The notes beneath the pieces are model-generated. The model was not told the DNA's origin, searched no databases, and saw only the letters and a program-made list of their open reading frames with translations. A stretch of 64,000 nt of DNA from Streptomyces lydicus (lineage in GTDB: Bacteria; Actinomycetota; Actinomycetes; Streptomycetales; Streptomycetaceae): contig NZ_CP017157.1 of NCBI RefSeq assembly GCF_001729485.1, forward strand, positions 1,798,001-1,862,000, written 5' to 3'. Positions 32,350 through 42,000 of the stretch are shown piece by piece. Position 1 is the first letter of the stretch. Every line of letters begins with the position of its first letter. The translations under genes were made by a program, and so were the position numbers.

Positions 32350-33033
32350 ATGGCACGAGGGACGATGTCCGAGGACGTGCAGGCGCAGATCAAGCAGTTG
32401 ATCCTGCAGGGCGGGCTGGTGCCGGGCGACCCGCTGCCCACCGAGGCCGAGCTGGTCGGCCTGCTCGACGTCAGCCGCAACTCGGTGCGCGAGGCGCTCA
32501 AGGCGCTGCAGGCCATGCGCATCGTCGAGATCCGGCACGGCTTCGGCACCTACGTCGGCCCGCTCACCCTGGAGCCGTTCGTCGAGGGCGTCGCCTTCCG
32601 CGCGGCGGTCCGCCACCACCAGGGCGAGCCGAGCCTGTACGAGCTGATGGAGGTCCGCGAGGCGCTGGAGGCCGGTCTGATCGGCGCGGTCGCCCGCGAC
32701 CTGCCGGCCGAGGACCTCACCGTCCTCAAGGGCCTGGTGCAGCGGATGGCGGAGGAGGCGCGCGGCGGCATGGTGCAGAGCGCCACCGACCGGGCCTTCC
32801 ACCTCGCGCTCTACCGCTCCCTGGGCAACCACCTCCTGAGCGAGGTGCTGGACGCGTTCTGGGCGGCGCTGAGCCGGGTGCGCGAGGACCTCTCCGACGG
32901 CCGTCCCGACCCCGAGGTGACCCACCGCCAGCACAAGGAGATCGTGGACGCGCTGGAGGCGGGCGACGGCGACCGCGCCGTGGAGGCGATACACCGGCAC
33001 TTCGACGGCATCCGGCGCAGGCTGGCGGAGTAG
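32350..33033 (+). CDS. GntR-family regulator, FadR/FCD subgroup
   Basis: A 227-residue protein. The winged helix-turn-helix spans about residues 5-70: VQAQIKQLILQGGLVPGDPL, PTEAELVGLLDVSRNSVREA, then EIRHGFGTYVG. The C-terminal FCD domain shows the metal-ligand pattern Asp/His in DRAFHLALYRS, His in VTHRQHKEIV and His in AIHRHFDGI. FadR-type proteins respond to acids or sugar acids and usually repress adjacent catabolic genes. Two related operators, one by the aldolase and one by the sialidase-transporter operon, mark its likely regulon. Confidence 0.92.
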   Translation: MARGTMSEDVQAQIKQLILQGGLVPGDPLPTEAELVGLLDVSRNSVREALKALQAMRIVEIRHGFGTYVGPLTLEPFVEGVAFRAAVRHHQGEPSLYELMEVREALEAGLIGAVARDLPAEDLTVLKGLVQRMAEEARGGMVQSATDRAFHLALYRSLGNHLLSEVLDAFWAALSRVREDLSDGRPDPEVTHRQHKEIVDALEAGDGDRAVEAIHRHFDGIRRRLAE

Positions 33034-33120
33034 CGGCACGCCCCTCGGACCCGTACACCGGTATGTCACCCCGTGTCGGCGGGGTCGTCGCCGGCCCGGA
33101 AATGCGCCATGTGTGCTGTC

Positions 33121-33179
33121 TTGACGGTCAGTTGGGCGCTCCCTATGGTCACCGCACAGGACAAGGGACGTCCTACGTC
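33121..33179 (+). promoter_or_regulatory. Promoter and operator 2 of the sialidase/ABC operon
   Basis: A -35 box TTGACG (33121-33126) and a -10 box TATGGT (33144-33149) are separated by 17 bases. Immediately downstream (33155-33179) is an operator with inner arms AGGAC (33158-33162) and GTCCT (33170-33174). It contains the half GGGACGTCCTACGTC (33165-33179), which is shared with operator 1. Repressor bound there would cover the transcription start. Confidence 0.75.
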
Positions 33180-33200
33180 CTTGCCCATTGGGGGTGACCC

Positions 33201-33728
33201 GTGGCGTACGAGAGCTCGGTGCCGTACCGGGCCGGGACCGAGGGGTACACGAGCTTCCGGATCCCCGCCGTGGTCCGGGCGCGCTCCGGGACCGTCCTGG
33301 CCTTAGCCGAGGGCCGGGTCTCCTCGACCGCCGACCGGGGCGACCTCGACCTCGTCCGCAAACGCTCCACGGACGGCGGCCGGACCTGGGGACCGCTCCG
33401 GGTCGTCGCCCGCAACGGCACCGCCACCGCGGGCAACCCGCCCCGCGAGATCATCGACCGGGCCGAACTGCCGCGGTGGCGCCGGTACGCGACCGGCCCC
33501 GGCCATGCGTTACGGCTGCGCCGCGGCCGGCACGCCGGACGCCTGCTCGTCCCCGCCATCCATTCCACCCCGCCCACCCGGCCGGGTTTCGCCACCGTGG
33601 GTGGAGACGGCGTCGGCGCGGTGCAGGACGTGGCTGCCGTGGTAGCGGGGCTCGGTGCCGTGGTCCCCGGCTTCAGCGCGTACTCGACGATCACCTTCCG
33701 CCGCATCCCCGTGGAGGAACCGCGATGA
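33201..33728 (+). pseudogene. Eroded exo-sialidase (BNR family) with large internal deletions
   Basis: A 175-codon ORF that keeps scattered sialidase landmarks in order: the FRIP motif (YTSFRIPAVVRARSGTVLAL), the RG-D-LDLVRKRSTDGGRTWGPL Asp-box, VVARNGTATAGNP, RYATGPGHALRLRRG, GRLLVPAIHS and the C-terminal FSAYSTITFRRIP strand. Full-length relatives are about 350-400 residues. The segments between AGNP and RYAT, and almost all of the region after LVPAIHS, are missing, so several Asp-boxes and the catalytic Tyr/Glu region are absent. The reading frame is intact, which implies in-frame deletions. Enzyme activity is very unlikely. It starts at GTG 33201 with GGGGGTG upstream, and overlaps the next gene by 4 bases. 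Confidence 0.7.
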
Positions 33729-35059
33729 CCAGCAATCCGATGCACCGCAGAACGGTCCTGGGCGGGGCGGCCGCCCTCGCCGCCGGCTTCGCGCTCGCGG
33801 GCTGCAGCGACGGCGGGGACGGCGACGGCCCGGCGCCCGAGGAACGCAAGAAGGGCCAGAAGATCAACCTGACCTTCTGGTCCTGGGTGCCGGGCATCGA
33901 CAAGCCCGTCGACCTGTGGAACCGCAAGAACCCGGAGGTGCAGGTCAAGGTCGAGAAGGTGTCGGCGGTCAACGGCGAGCAGTACGCGAAGATGCACGCC
34001 GCCGTGAAGGCCGGCAACCCGCCCGACCTCGGCCAGATCGAATTCCCGGTCATCCCCAGCTTCCTGCTCGACAACGGGCTGCTCGACCTCGCCCCGCTCG
34101 GTGCCGCCCGGCACAAGGACAAGTTCTTCGGCTGGCAGTGGCAGCAGTCCGTCTTCGGCAAGGGCATCTACGCCGTTCCGCAGGCGTCCGGGCCGATGGG
34201 CCTGTTCGTCCGGCAGGACCTCTTCGACAAGTGGGGGGTGCAGACCCCCACCACATGGGACGAGTACGAGGCCGCCGCCAAAACCGTCCGCAGGAACGGC
34301 GCCTGGATCGAGACCTTCGCGCCCACCAACGGCAACCGGTTCTCCGGCCTCGCCTGGCAGGCCGGCGCCAAGTGGTACGCCACTCACGGCGACACCTGGA
34401 TCGTGCACATCGACGACGAACCCACCCGCAGGGTCGCCGACTACTGGGAATCCCTCGTCAAGCAGAAGCTCGTCAAGACCATCCCCGACCGCCAGAACGC
34501 CTGGTACAAGGACCTGCAGACCGGCGCCATCACGGCCTGGGTGGGCGCCAGTTGGGGCGACGCGCTGCTGGTCGGCAACGCGCCGGGCACCAAGGGCAGA
34601 TGGCGGGCCGCGCCGCTGCCGCAGTGGAAGCCCGGCGGCAAGGACTTCGCCAACTGGGGCGGCTCGACCACCGCCGTCTTCGCCAAGGCGAGCTACCCCA
34701 AGGACGCCCTGGACTTCGCGGTCTGGCTCAACACCGACCCCGCGTCCATCGCCCTGCTCATCGACGGCGGCTACGGCTTCCCCAGCGCGAAGAAGGGCTA
34801 CTCCACCGCCGACCTCGACGTCGACAAGGCGTTCTTCGGCGGTCAGGAGTACAGCAAGATCTTCGCGGACGCCGGGGCGCACGTCGACACCAGCTGGCAG
34901 TGGGGCCCCGGCGTCGACACCCTCTACCAGCGGCTCGGCGACGCCTTCACCGACGCGCTCGCCGACGGCAGTTCCTTCCGCTCCGCGCTCGCCAAGGTGC
35001 AGGGCCAGACCCTCGCCGACCTCAAGGGCAAGGGCCTGAAGGTGGAGAGCGGCGGGTGA
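33725..35059 (+). CDS. Sugar ABC transporter substrate-binding lipoprotein
   Basis: A 444-residue family-1 solute-binding protein. A Tat/lipoprotein signal HRRTVLGGAAALAAGFALAG is followed by Cys at about residue 27. The binding protein shows the MalE-like pattern: INLTFWSWVPGIDKPVDLWN, LFVRQDLFDKWGVQTPTTWD, GAITAWVGASWGDALLVG and NWGGSTTAVFA. In context it probably binds sialic acid or another amino-sugar acid, but the ligand cannot be read. It overlaps the sialidase remnant by ATGA and the permease by GTGA, so all are translationally coupled. No ATPase gene is present; a shared MsiK-like ATPase is likely. Confidence 0.93.
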   Translation: MTSNPMHRRTVLGGAAALAAGFALAGCSDGGDGDGPAPEERKKGQKINLTFWSWVPGIDKPVDLWNRKNPEVQVKVEKVSAVNGEQYAKMHAAVKAGNPPDLGQIEFPVIPSFLLDNGLLDLAPLGAARHKDKFFGWQWQQSVFGKGIYAVPQASGPMGLFVRQDLFDKWGVQTPTTWDEYEAAAKTVRRNGAWIETFAPTNGNRFSGLAWQAGAKWYATHGDTWIVHIDDEPTRRVADYWESLVKQKLVKTIPDRQNAWYKDLQTGAITAWVGASWGDALLVGNAPGTKGRWRAAPLPQWKPGGKDFANWGGSTTAVFAKASYPKDALDFAVWLNTDPASIALLIDGGYGFPSAKKGYSTADLDVDKAFFGGQEYSKIFADAGAHVDTSWQWGPGVDTLYQRLGDAFTDALADGSSFRSALAKVQGQTLADLKGKGLKVESGG

Positions 35060-36036
35060 GCCGGGACACCCTGAGCCGCGCCGCGCCGGCCGCCCCCGGG
35101 CGGCCGGCCCCGCGCCGCCGCCCCCGCCGCGCGACCCGCACCGAGGCCCGCAACGCCCGGGCCGCGGCCTGCTTCGTGCTGCCCTTCCTCGCCCTCTTCG
35201 GCCTCTGCTTCCTCGCCCCGATCGGCTACGCCGTCCACCAGAGCCTCTACCGCACCGAACGCACCGGCCCGCTCGGCCTCGGCGGCCAGGAGCACGAGGC
35301 GTTCGCGGGCCTCGCCAACTACGCCCACGCGCTGTCCGACGGGCAGTTCCTGGCCGGCTTCGGCCGGGTGCTGCTCTTCGGCGCCGTGCAGATCCCGCTG
35401 ATGCTCGTCCTCGCCACCACCCTCGCCCTGCTCCTGGAAAGCGCCAGTGCCCGCGGCGTCACCTTCTTCCGCAGCGCGTTCTTCCTGCCGTACGGCGTGC
35501 CCGGGGTGATCGCCTCGATCCTGTGGGGCTTCCTCTACGTACCCGGCATCAGCCCGCTGGTGAAGATCGCCGGCGCGCTCGGCTGGGACGTGGACTTCCT
35601 CTCCCGCGGCAGCGTGCTGTGGGCCATCGCCAACATCGTCGTCTGGCAGTTCACCGGCTACAACATGCTGGTGCTGATCGCCCAGCTCAAGGCCGTACCG
35701 GGCGAGCTGTACGAGGCGGCGCGGATCGACGGCGCGAACGCCTGGCAGGTCGCCCGGCACATCAAGCTCCCGCTGATCCGGCCGGCGCTCGTGCTGACCA
35801 CCGTCTTCAGCATCATCGGCACCCTCCAGCTGTTCGCCGAGCCGATGGTGCTGCGGCCGCTCGCGTCCTCCATCGACTCCGGCTTCACCCCCAACCTGCA
35901 CGCCTACAGCGAGGCGTTCGTCGGCAACAACCCGCACGTGGCGGCGGCCGAGGCGGTGCTGCTCGCCCTGGTGGCGTGCGGGCTGTCCTTCGGCTTCCTG
36001 CGGCTGGTCGGCGGCCGCACGAAGGACCGCGGATGA
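35056..36036 (+). CDS. Sugar ABC transporter permease (MalF-type)
   Basis: A 326-residue membrane protein starting at GTG 35056. After an Arg/Pro-rich N-terminus it has six helices (ACFVLPFLALFGLCFLAPIG, FGAVQIPLMLVLATTLALLL, and others). The permease EAA loop ELYEAARIDGANAWQ, then KLPLIRPAL, contacts the ATPase. It pairs with the following permease for import of the ligand of the upstream binding protein. ATGA overlap with the next gene. Confidence 0.94.
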   Translation: MSRDTLSRAAPAAPGRPAPRRRPRRATRTEARNARAAACFVLPFLALFGLCFLAPIGYAVHQSLYRTERTGPLGLGGQEHEAFAGLANYAHALSDGQFLAGFGRVLLFGAVQIPLMLVLATTLALLLESASARGVTFFRSAFFLPYGVPGVIASILWGFLYVPGISPLVKIAGALGWDVDFLSRGSVLWAIANIVVWQFTGYNMLVLIAQLKAVPGELYEAARIDGANAWQVARHIKLPLIRPALVLTTVFSIIGTLQLFAEPMVLRPLASSIDSGFTPNLHAYSEAFVGNNPHVAAAEAVLLALVACGLSFGFLRLVGGRTKDRG

Positions 36037-36935
36037 GCCGGCCGGCCGCCCGCGGCGGGACGCCCCGGCGCCCGGCCCGGGCGCGGACCACCCTGCCCCC
36101 GGTGCGCTACCGGATCATCACCGCGTCGCTGCTGACCGTCGCCGCGCTCTACTTCCTGGTGCCCGTCTACTGGCTGGTCGTCTCCACCACCAAGAACAGC
36201 GCCGACCTCTTCGGCACCTTCGGCTTCTGGTTCTCCGCCCACCCGCACCCCCTCGACCACCTCGCCGACGTCCTCACCTACGACCACGGGATCTACCTCC
36301 GCTGGTTCGCCAACTCCCTGCTGTACGCCGGGATCGGCGCGGTCTGCGCCACCCTGCTGTCCGCGGCGGCCGGCTACGCGCTGGCCAAGTTCCCCTTCCG
36401 CGGCCGGGAGGCGGTCTTCAACCTCGTACTCGCCGGGGTGCTGATCCCCGGGACCGCGCTCGCCCTCCCGCTCTACTTCCTCTTCAGCGCGATGGGCCTG
36501 GCCGACACGTACTGGGCGGTCATCGTCCCCAGCACGGTGAGCCCCTTCGGCGTCTACCTCTGCCGGATCTACGCGGCCGCCGCGGTGCCCGACTCGCTGC
36601 TGGAGGCGGCCCGGATCGACGGCGCGGGCGAGGCCCGGATCTTCGCCGGACTCGGCCTGCGGCTGATGACCCCCGCGCTGGTCACCGTCTTCCTGTTCCA
36701 GTTCGTGCACATCTGGAACAACTACTTCCTGCCGCTGGTGATGCTCTCGGACTCCGACCTCTATCCGATCCAGCTGGGCCTGACCTCGTGGACCGGCTAC
36801 GCGGACCGTCAGCCGGTGCTCTACCAGTACACGGTGGGCGGCGCGTTCCTGTCCGTGCTGCCGCTGATGGTGCTGATGACCGTGCTCCAGCGCTACTGGC
36901 GTACCGGGCTGACGGAGGGCAGCGTCAAGGCATGA
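36033..36935 (+). CDS. Sugar ABC transporter permease (MalG-type)
   Basis: A 300-residue membrane protein with six helices (ASLLTVAALYFLVPVYWLVV first). The EAA loop is SLLEAARIDGAGEARIF and the segment WNNYFLPLVMLSDSDLYPIQ is typical of MalG-like subunits. It is the last gene of the sialidase-remnant transporter operon. No ATPase follows: the next gene, 79 bases on, is npdG. Confidence 0.94.
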   Translation: MSRPAARGGTPRRPARARTTLPPVRYRIITASLLTVAALYFLVPVYWLVVSTTKNSADLFGTFGFWFSAHPHPLDHLADVLTYDHGIYLRWFANSLLYAGIGAVCATLLSAAAGYALAKFPFRGREAVFNLVLAGVLIPGTALALPLYFLFSAMGLADTYWAVIVPSTVSPFGVYLCRIYAAAAVPDSLLEAARIDGAGEARIFAGLGLRLMTPALVTVFLFQFVHIWNNYFLPLVMLSDSDLYPIQLGLTSWTGYADRQPVLYQYTVGGAFLSVLPLMVLMTVLQRYWRTGLTEGSVKA

Positions 36936-37014
36936 TCCCGGCGGGCCGGCGACCGGCGGTACGACCCGCTCACCGGCCCGCGCCCGGCCGCACCCGCGTG
37001 ACAGGATCGCTGTC

Positions 37015-37746
37015 ATGACTACTCCTGACGATGCCCAGTCCCCGAACGCCGCGACCCGCGCCAAGGCCGCCCTGCAGCGCGACCCGTGGGACCTCCCGGA
37101 CGTGTCCGGTCTCGTGGTCGGTGTCCTCGGCGGCACCGGTGACCAGGGCCGCGGCCTGGCCTACCGGCTCGCCAAGGCCGGCCAGAAGGTGATCATCGGT
37201 TCCCGCGCCGCCGAGCGTGCCCGGACCGCCGCCTCGGAGCTCGGCCTCGGCGTCGAGGGCGCCGAGAACGCCGAGTGCGCCCGCCGCAGCGACGTGGTGA
37301 TCGTGGCCGTGCCCTGGGAAGGGCACGCCAAGACGCTCCAGGCGCTGCGCGAGCCGCTGGCCGGCAAGCTCGTCATCGACTGCGTCAACCCGCTCGGCTT
37401 CGACAAGAAGGGCGCCTACGCGCTGAAGCCGGAGGAGGGCAGCGCCGCCGAGCAGGCCGCCGCCCTGCTGCCCGACTCCCGGGTCGCCGCCGCCTTCCAC
37501 CACCTGTCCGCGGTGCTGCTCCAGGACCCCGCGATCGAGCAGATCGACACCGATGTGATGGTGCTCGGCGAGTCCCGCGCCGACACCGATGTGGTGCAGG
37601 CCCTGGCCGCCCGCATCCCCGGCATGCGCGGCGTCTTCGCCGGCCGGCTGCGCAACGCCCACCAGGTCGAGTCGCTGGTCGCCAACCTGATCTCGGTCAA
37701 CCGGCGGTACAAGGCGCATGCCGGGCTGCGGGTCACGGACGTCTGA
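37015..37746 (+). CDS. npdG: NADPH-dependent F420 reductase
   Basis: A 243-residue enzyme that passes hydride between NADPH and the deazaflavin cofactor F420. The NADP-binding motif is LVVGVLGGTGDQGRGLAYRL with IIGSRAAERART after it, followed by DVVIVAVPWEGHAKTL, VIDCVNPLGFDKKGAYAL and FHHLSAVLL. These are diagnostic for the NpdG family. F420 is common in Streptomyces. It stands alone with a strong terminator after it. Confidence 0.95.
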   Translation: MTTPDDAQSPNAATRAKAALQRDPWDLPDVSGLVVGVLGGTGDQGRGLAYRLAKAGQKVIIGSRAAERARTAASELGLGVEGAENAECARRSDVVIVAVPWEGHAKTLQALREPLAGKLVIDCVNPLGFDKKGAYALKPEEGSAAEQAAALLPDSRVAAAFHHLSAVLLQDPAIEQIDTDVMVLGESRADTDVVQALAARIPGMRGVFAGRLRNAHQVESLVANLISVNRRYKAHAGLRVTDV

Positions 37747-37763
37747 GGCCGGGTCCCGCCCGC

Positions 37764-37800
37764 CGGCCCGCCCCCCGGCCCACCGGGTGGGGGCGGGCCG
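37764..37800 (+). terminator. Hairpin terminator of npdG
   Basis: A perfect 12-pair stem, CGGCCCGCCCCC (37764-37775) and GGGGGCGGGCCG (37789-37800), with a 13-base loop, starts 18 bases after the stop. Confidence 0.75.
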
Positions 37801-37864
37801 TGGTCCGTCGGGCCATGGGGGACACTGGGGAGGACCGCACCACTCTCCGACAGGAGCCGATCCC

Positions 37865-38056
37865 ATGCCCCGACTCGCCCTCATGGCCCTCGCCGTCTGC
37901 GCTCTCGCCGTCGCCGCAGCCGTCGTCTCCTTCGTGGAGGGCAGCTTCGTCGGGATCGTCTGGGTCCTGCTGGCCGGCATCTCCAGCAACATGGCGTGGT
38001 TCTACGTGCGCAAGGCGAAGCTGGAGCGGGCACAGCAGGCCGAGGTGGCCGGCTGA
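37865..38056 (+). CDS. Small two-helix membrane protein
   Basis: A 63-residue protein: MPRLALMALAVCALAVAAAV and FVGIVWVLLAGISSNMAWFY are two membrane segments, followed by a charged tail (VRKAKLERAQQAEVAG). CAGGAG lies 8 bases before the ATG. No family recognised; codon use supports a real gene. Confidence 0.7.
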   Translation: MPRLALMALAVCALAVAAAVVSFVEGSFVGIVWVLLAGISSNMAWFYVRKAKLERAQQAEVAG

Positions 38057-38083
38057 GCCGGCGGCCCCCGGGGGAGCCTCCCC

Positions 38084-38881
38084 CTAGTAGACCTGCGGCA
38101 CCTGCGGCTCGCCCTGCCAGAAGCGGAAGAACTCCTGGCCGAAGTAGGTGTCGAAGCGGGACACGCCCAGCCCGCGCAGGATGACGTCCACCAGGTCGAA
38201 GAAGACCTGGTTGACCTCGGGCACCCACAGCAGTCCGAAGACCGCGAGCAGTCCGAACGGCGCGAACGGCTCCACCTGCCGGCGCAGCCCGGGGGACAGC
38301 CAGGGCTCGATCACGCCGTAGCCGTCGAGCCCGGGCACCGGCACGAAGTTCAGCAGCGCGGCCGTGACCTGCAGCAGCGCCAGGAACGCCAGCGCGAAGC
38401 GGAACGTCGTCGGGACGCCCTCCAGGCCGTGCAGCCAGAACGGGGCGGTGCACACCGCGGCGAAGAGGATGTTGGTCAGCGGCCCGGCCGCCGAGATCAG
38501 ACTGTGCCGCCAGCGCCCCCGGATCCGGCCGCGCTCGATGAACACCGCGCCGCCCGGCAGCCCGATACCGCCCAGGATCACGAAGATCACCGGCAGCACG
38601 ATGCTCAGCAGCGCATGGGTGTACCTGAGCGGGTTCAGCGTGAGGTAGCCCTTGGCCTCGACGGAGATGTCACCGCTGTGCAGCGCGGTGCGGGCGTGCG
38701 CGTACTCGTGCAGGCACAACGAGACCACCCAGCCGGACACCACGAACAGGAACACCGCGAAGCCGGTGTTCGAGGCGAGGGTGCCGCTCCACACCGCCCA
38801 CCCCGACACCGCCAGGACGGCGACGAGCGCGAGGAAGACCGGACTGACGCGGCGGTCGGCGCGCCGGATTGCTGTGGTCAT
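38084..38881 (-). CDS. Site-2 protease-like membrane zinc metalloprotease (M50 family)
   Basis: A 265-residue protein with about six helices. The zinc motif is HEYAH (H58, E59, H62) in SLCLHEYAHARTALHSGD, with the partner AAGPLTNILFAA and the second ligand motif NFVPVPGLDGYG (D187). Such proteases cut transmembrane substrates, often releasing sigma or transcription factors, but this compact rhomboid-like subgroup has no known target. No anti-sigma gene lies nearby. Confidence 0.9.
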   Translation of the reverse strand: MTTAIRRADRRVSPVFLALVAVLAVSGWAVWSGTLASNTGFAVFLFVVSGWVVSLCLHEYAHARTALHSGDISVEAKGYLTLNPLRYTHALLSIVLPVIFVILGGIGLPGGAVFIERGRIRGRWRHSLISAAGPLTNILFAAVCTAPFWLHGLEGVPTTFRFALAFLALLQVTAALLNFVPVPGLDGYGVIEPWLSPGLRRQVEPFAPFGLLAVFGLLWVPEVNQVFFDLVDVILRGLGVSRFDTYFGQEFFRFWQGEPQVPQVY

Positions 38882-39032
38882 GGTGGGCGGGCTCCCGAAG
38901 GTCAGCGGATCTCATGAGGGGCAGCCACGACCGTAACCGCGCGGGGGCGCCCGGCGCACCGGTCTTCCGCACCCGGCCGGCGGCCCGGCCGCGTGTCCCG
39001 AAATCGAAACAGGTGGCGAAGGACCTCCCACC

Positions 39033-42000
39033 TTGGACGACAATGGGCCGGTGCGCTACGGAATTCTCGGTACCACCCAGGCCGGCCGGGCCGACGGCAC
39101 CCCCGTCGCCGTCGGCGGCGCACGCCTGCGTGCCCTGCTGGCCGCCTTCGCGCTGCGCCCCGGCCGCGCGCTGACCCCGGACGTGCTGATCGCCGACGTC
39201 TGGGGCATGGACCCGCCGGCCGACGCGGCCGGTGCGCTGCAGGCCCTCGTCGGCCGGCTGCGGCGGGCCCTGGGCCGGGACGCCATCGCCTCGGTCGACG
39301 GCGGCTACCGGCTGTGCGCCGAGCCCGACGCCGTCGATCTGCACCGCTTCGAGCGGCTCGCGGCGGACGGCGAGCGGGCGCTCGCCGAGGCGGATCCGGA
39401 CCGCGCCGCCGCCGTGCTCGACGAGGCACTGGGGCTCTGGCGCGGTCCGGCGCTCGCCGACCTGCCCGAGCCGGGGGTGGAGGCGGCCCGCGCCGAGAGC
39501 CGCCGCCTCGACGTGCAGCGCACCCGGCTCGCCGCCGACCTGGCGCTGGGCCGCCCCGACCGGGCGCTGCCGACCCTCCTCGCGCTGTGCCGCGACCACC
39601 CCCTCGACGAGCCGCTCCAGGCCCTGCGCCTGCGGGCGCTGCGCGCGGCGGGACGCGGTGCGGAGGCACTGGCGGCGTACGAGGAGATACGCACCGACCT
39701 CGCCGACCGTCTCGGCGCCGACCCGGGCCCGGAGTTGCGGGCCCTGCACGGCGAACTGCTGCGGCCGCAGCCGGCCGTGGCCCCGGCGCCGCCCGCCCCC
39801 GCGCCGGCCGCCGCCGCTCCCGCACCGGCCGCCGCGCCGCCCGGCAACCTCCGTGCCCGGCTCACCTCGTTCGTCGGCCGGGACGCCGACCTCGTGGCCC
39901 TCCGGTCCGATCTGACCGAGCACCGGCTGGTGACGCTGCTGGGGCCCGGCGGCGCCGGCAAGACCCGGCTGTCACAGGAGGGCGCCGAGTCCGCCGTGGC
40001 CGCGCAGCCGGACGCCTGGCCGCACGGCGTCTGGCTGGCGGAGCTGGCGCCGGTGGACGACCCGCAGACCGTGCCCGAGGCGGTACTGACCGCGCTGGGC
40101 GCCCGCGAGACCGTCGTCCGCGGCACCACCTCCGAGGGGCTGCGGGCCGCCACCGACCCGACCGCGCTGAACCCGCTGGGCCGGCTCGCCGAGCACTGCG
40201 CGGGCCGCCGGATGCTGCTGGTCCTCGACAACTGCGAGCATGTGATCGACGCCGCCGCGCAGCTCGTGGAGCGGCTGCTGGCCGACTGCCCGGGCGTGAC
40301 GGTGCTCGCCACCAGCCGGGAGCCGCTGGCCGTGCCCGGCGAGGTGCTGCGGCCCGTCGAACCGCTGCCGGACCCGGTCGCGCTGCGGCTGCTCGCCGAC
40401 CGCGGTGCGGCCGCCCGCCCCGGCTTCCGCGTCGCGGACGACCCGGCGGCCTGCACCGAGATCTGCCGCCGGCTGGACGGCCTGCCGCTGGCCGTCGAAC
40501 TCGCCGCCGCACGGCTGCGGTTGCTCACCCCGCGCCAGTTGGCGGACCGGCTCGACGACCGCTTCCGCCTGCTGACCAGCGGCAGCCGCACCCTGCTGCC
40601 CCGGCAGCAGACGCTGCGTGCGGTGGTGGACTGGTCCTGGGACCTGACCGACGAACCCGAGCGGGCGGTGCTGCGCCGGCTGTCGGTCTTCGCCGGCGGC
40701 TGCGACCTGGCCGCCGCGGAAGAGGTGTGCGCGGGCGACGGCGTCGAGGGGTACGAGGTGGCCGGCCTGCTCGGCTCGCTGATCGACAAGTCGCTGGTGG
40801 TGGCGGCGCCGACCGGCACGGGCAGCGGTACCGGCCCCGGCGGGCAGATGCGCTACCGGCTGCTGGAGACGGTGGGGGAGTACGCCGCCGAGCGGCTGGA
40901 CGAGGCGGGCGAGCGGGCCGCCACCGAGCACCGCCACCTCGTCGCCTACCGCGAACTGGCCCGCACCCGCGACCCCTTACTGCGCGGCCCCGGCCAGCGC
41001 GCGGCCATGGAGCAGCTGGAGCTGGAGCACGACAACCTGCGCACCGCGCTGCGCCGCGCGGTCGCCGCCGGGGACGAGCACGAGGCGCTGTGCCTGGTGC
41101 TGTCCCTGCACTGGTTCTGGTGGCTGCGCGACCACCGCAGCGACGCCCGCCACTGGGCCCTCGCGGTCGCGGCGCTCGGCCCCAACCCGTTCCTGCCGCC
41201 GGTCGAACCGGCCCCCGAGCTGTACGAGCGGCCCATCGACGCCCCGCCGCCGATGGCCCCCGAGCAGCTGCTGGAGGCCCGTCGCGAGGTCCGGCTGGTG
41301 GCGCTCTCCAGCATGGACAGCGACATCGAGGCGCTGGGCAGGCCGGAGGTGCAGGACGAGCTGGCCGGCATCCTCGCCGCGTACCGCATCGGGATGCCGC
41401 AGACCTGCAAGGTGCCCGGGGTGATGTGGCACTACGCGGTGCTGCTCACCGGGCACTTCGAGGAGCTGGCGGAGCTGATCGACAGCGCGGTGGCCGCCTG
41501 CCGCGAACTCGGCTACGCGTGGGAGCTGGCGTACGTCCTGCAGCTGCGCTCCAAGATCTTCAACGACCGTCCCGGCAAGCTGCCCCGGGCGGCCCGCGAC
41601 TCCGACGAGGCGCTGCAGATCTTCCTGCGGGTGGGCGACGCCTGGGGCGCGGCCGAGGCGCTGGCCGGGCGCGCCGAAACCCATGAGAAGCGCGGCGCCT
41701 ACGAACCGGCGGCGGCCGACCTCCGGGCGGCGATGGAGCACGCCGAGCGGCTGGGCGCCCACGGCCAGACGCTGCTGCTGCGCTGCCGGCTGGGCGCGGT
41801 GCTGATCGAGAACGGTCAGGGGGACGCCGGGGAGCGGATGCTGCGGGAGGTGCTGGTCACGGCCGCGAAGGGCAACAGCGGCCGGGACACCGAGCCGTTC
41901 GCCCGGATGACCCTCGCCATGCGGCTGACGATGACGGGCCGGTACGACGAGGCCCGCAGCGAACTGAACGCCGTACGGGAGCTGTTCACCCCGCGCGCCC

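Noticed and set aside
38993..41686. 897-residue plus-strand ORF overlapping the AfsR-like gene
   Set aside because: Shadow frame of the regulator; very Arg/Gly/Pro-rich, no recognisable motifs.
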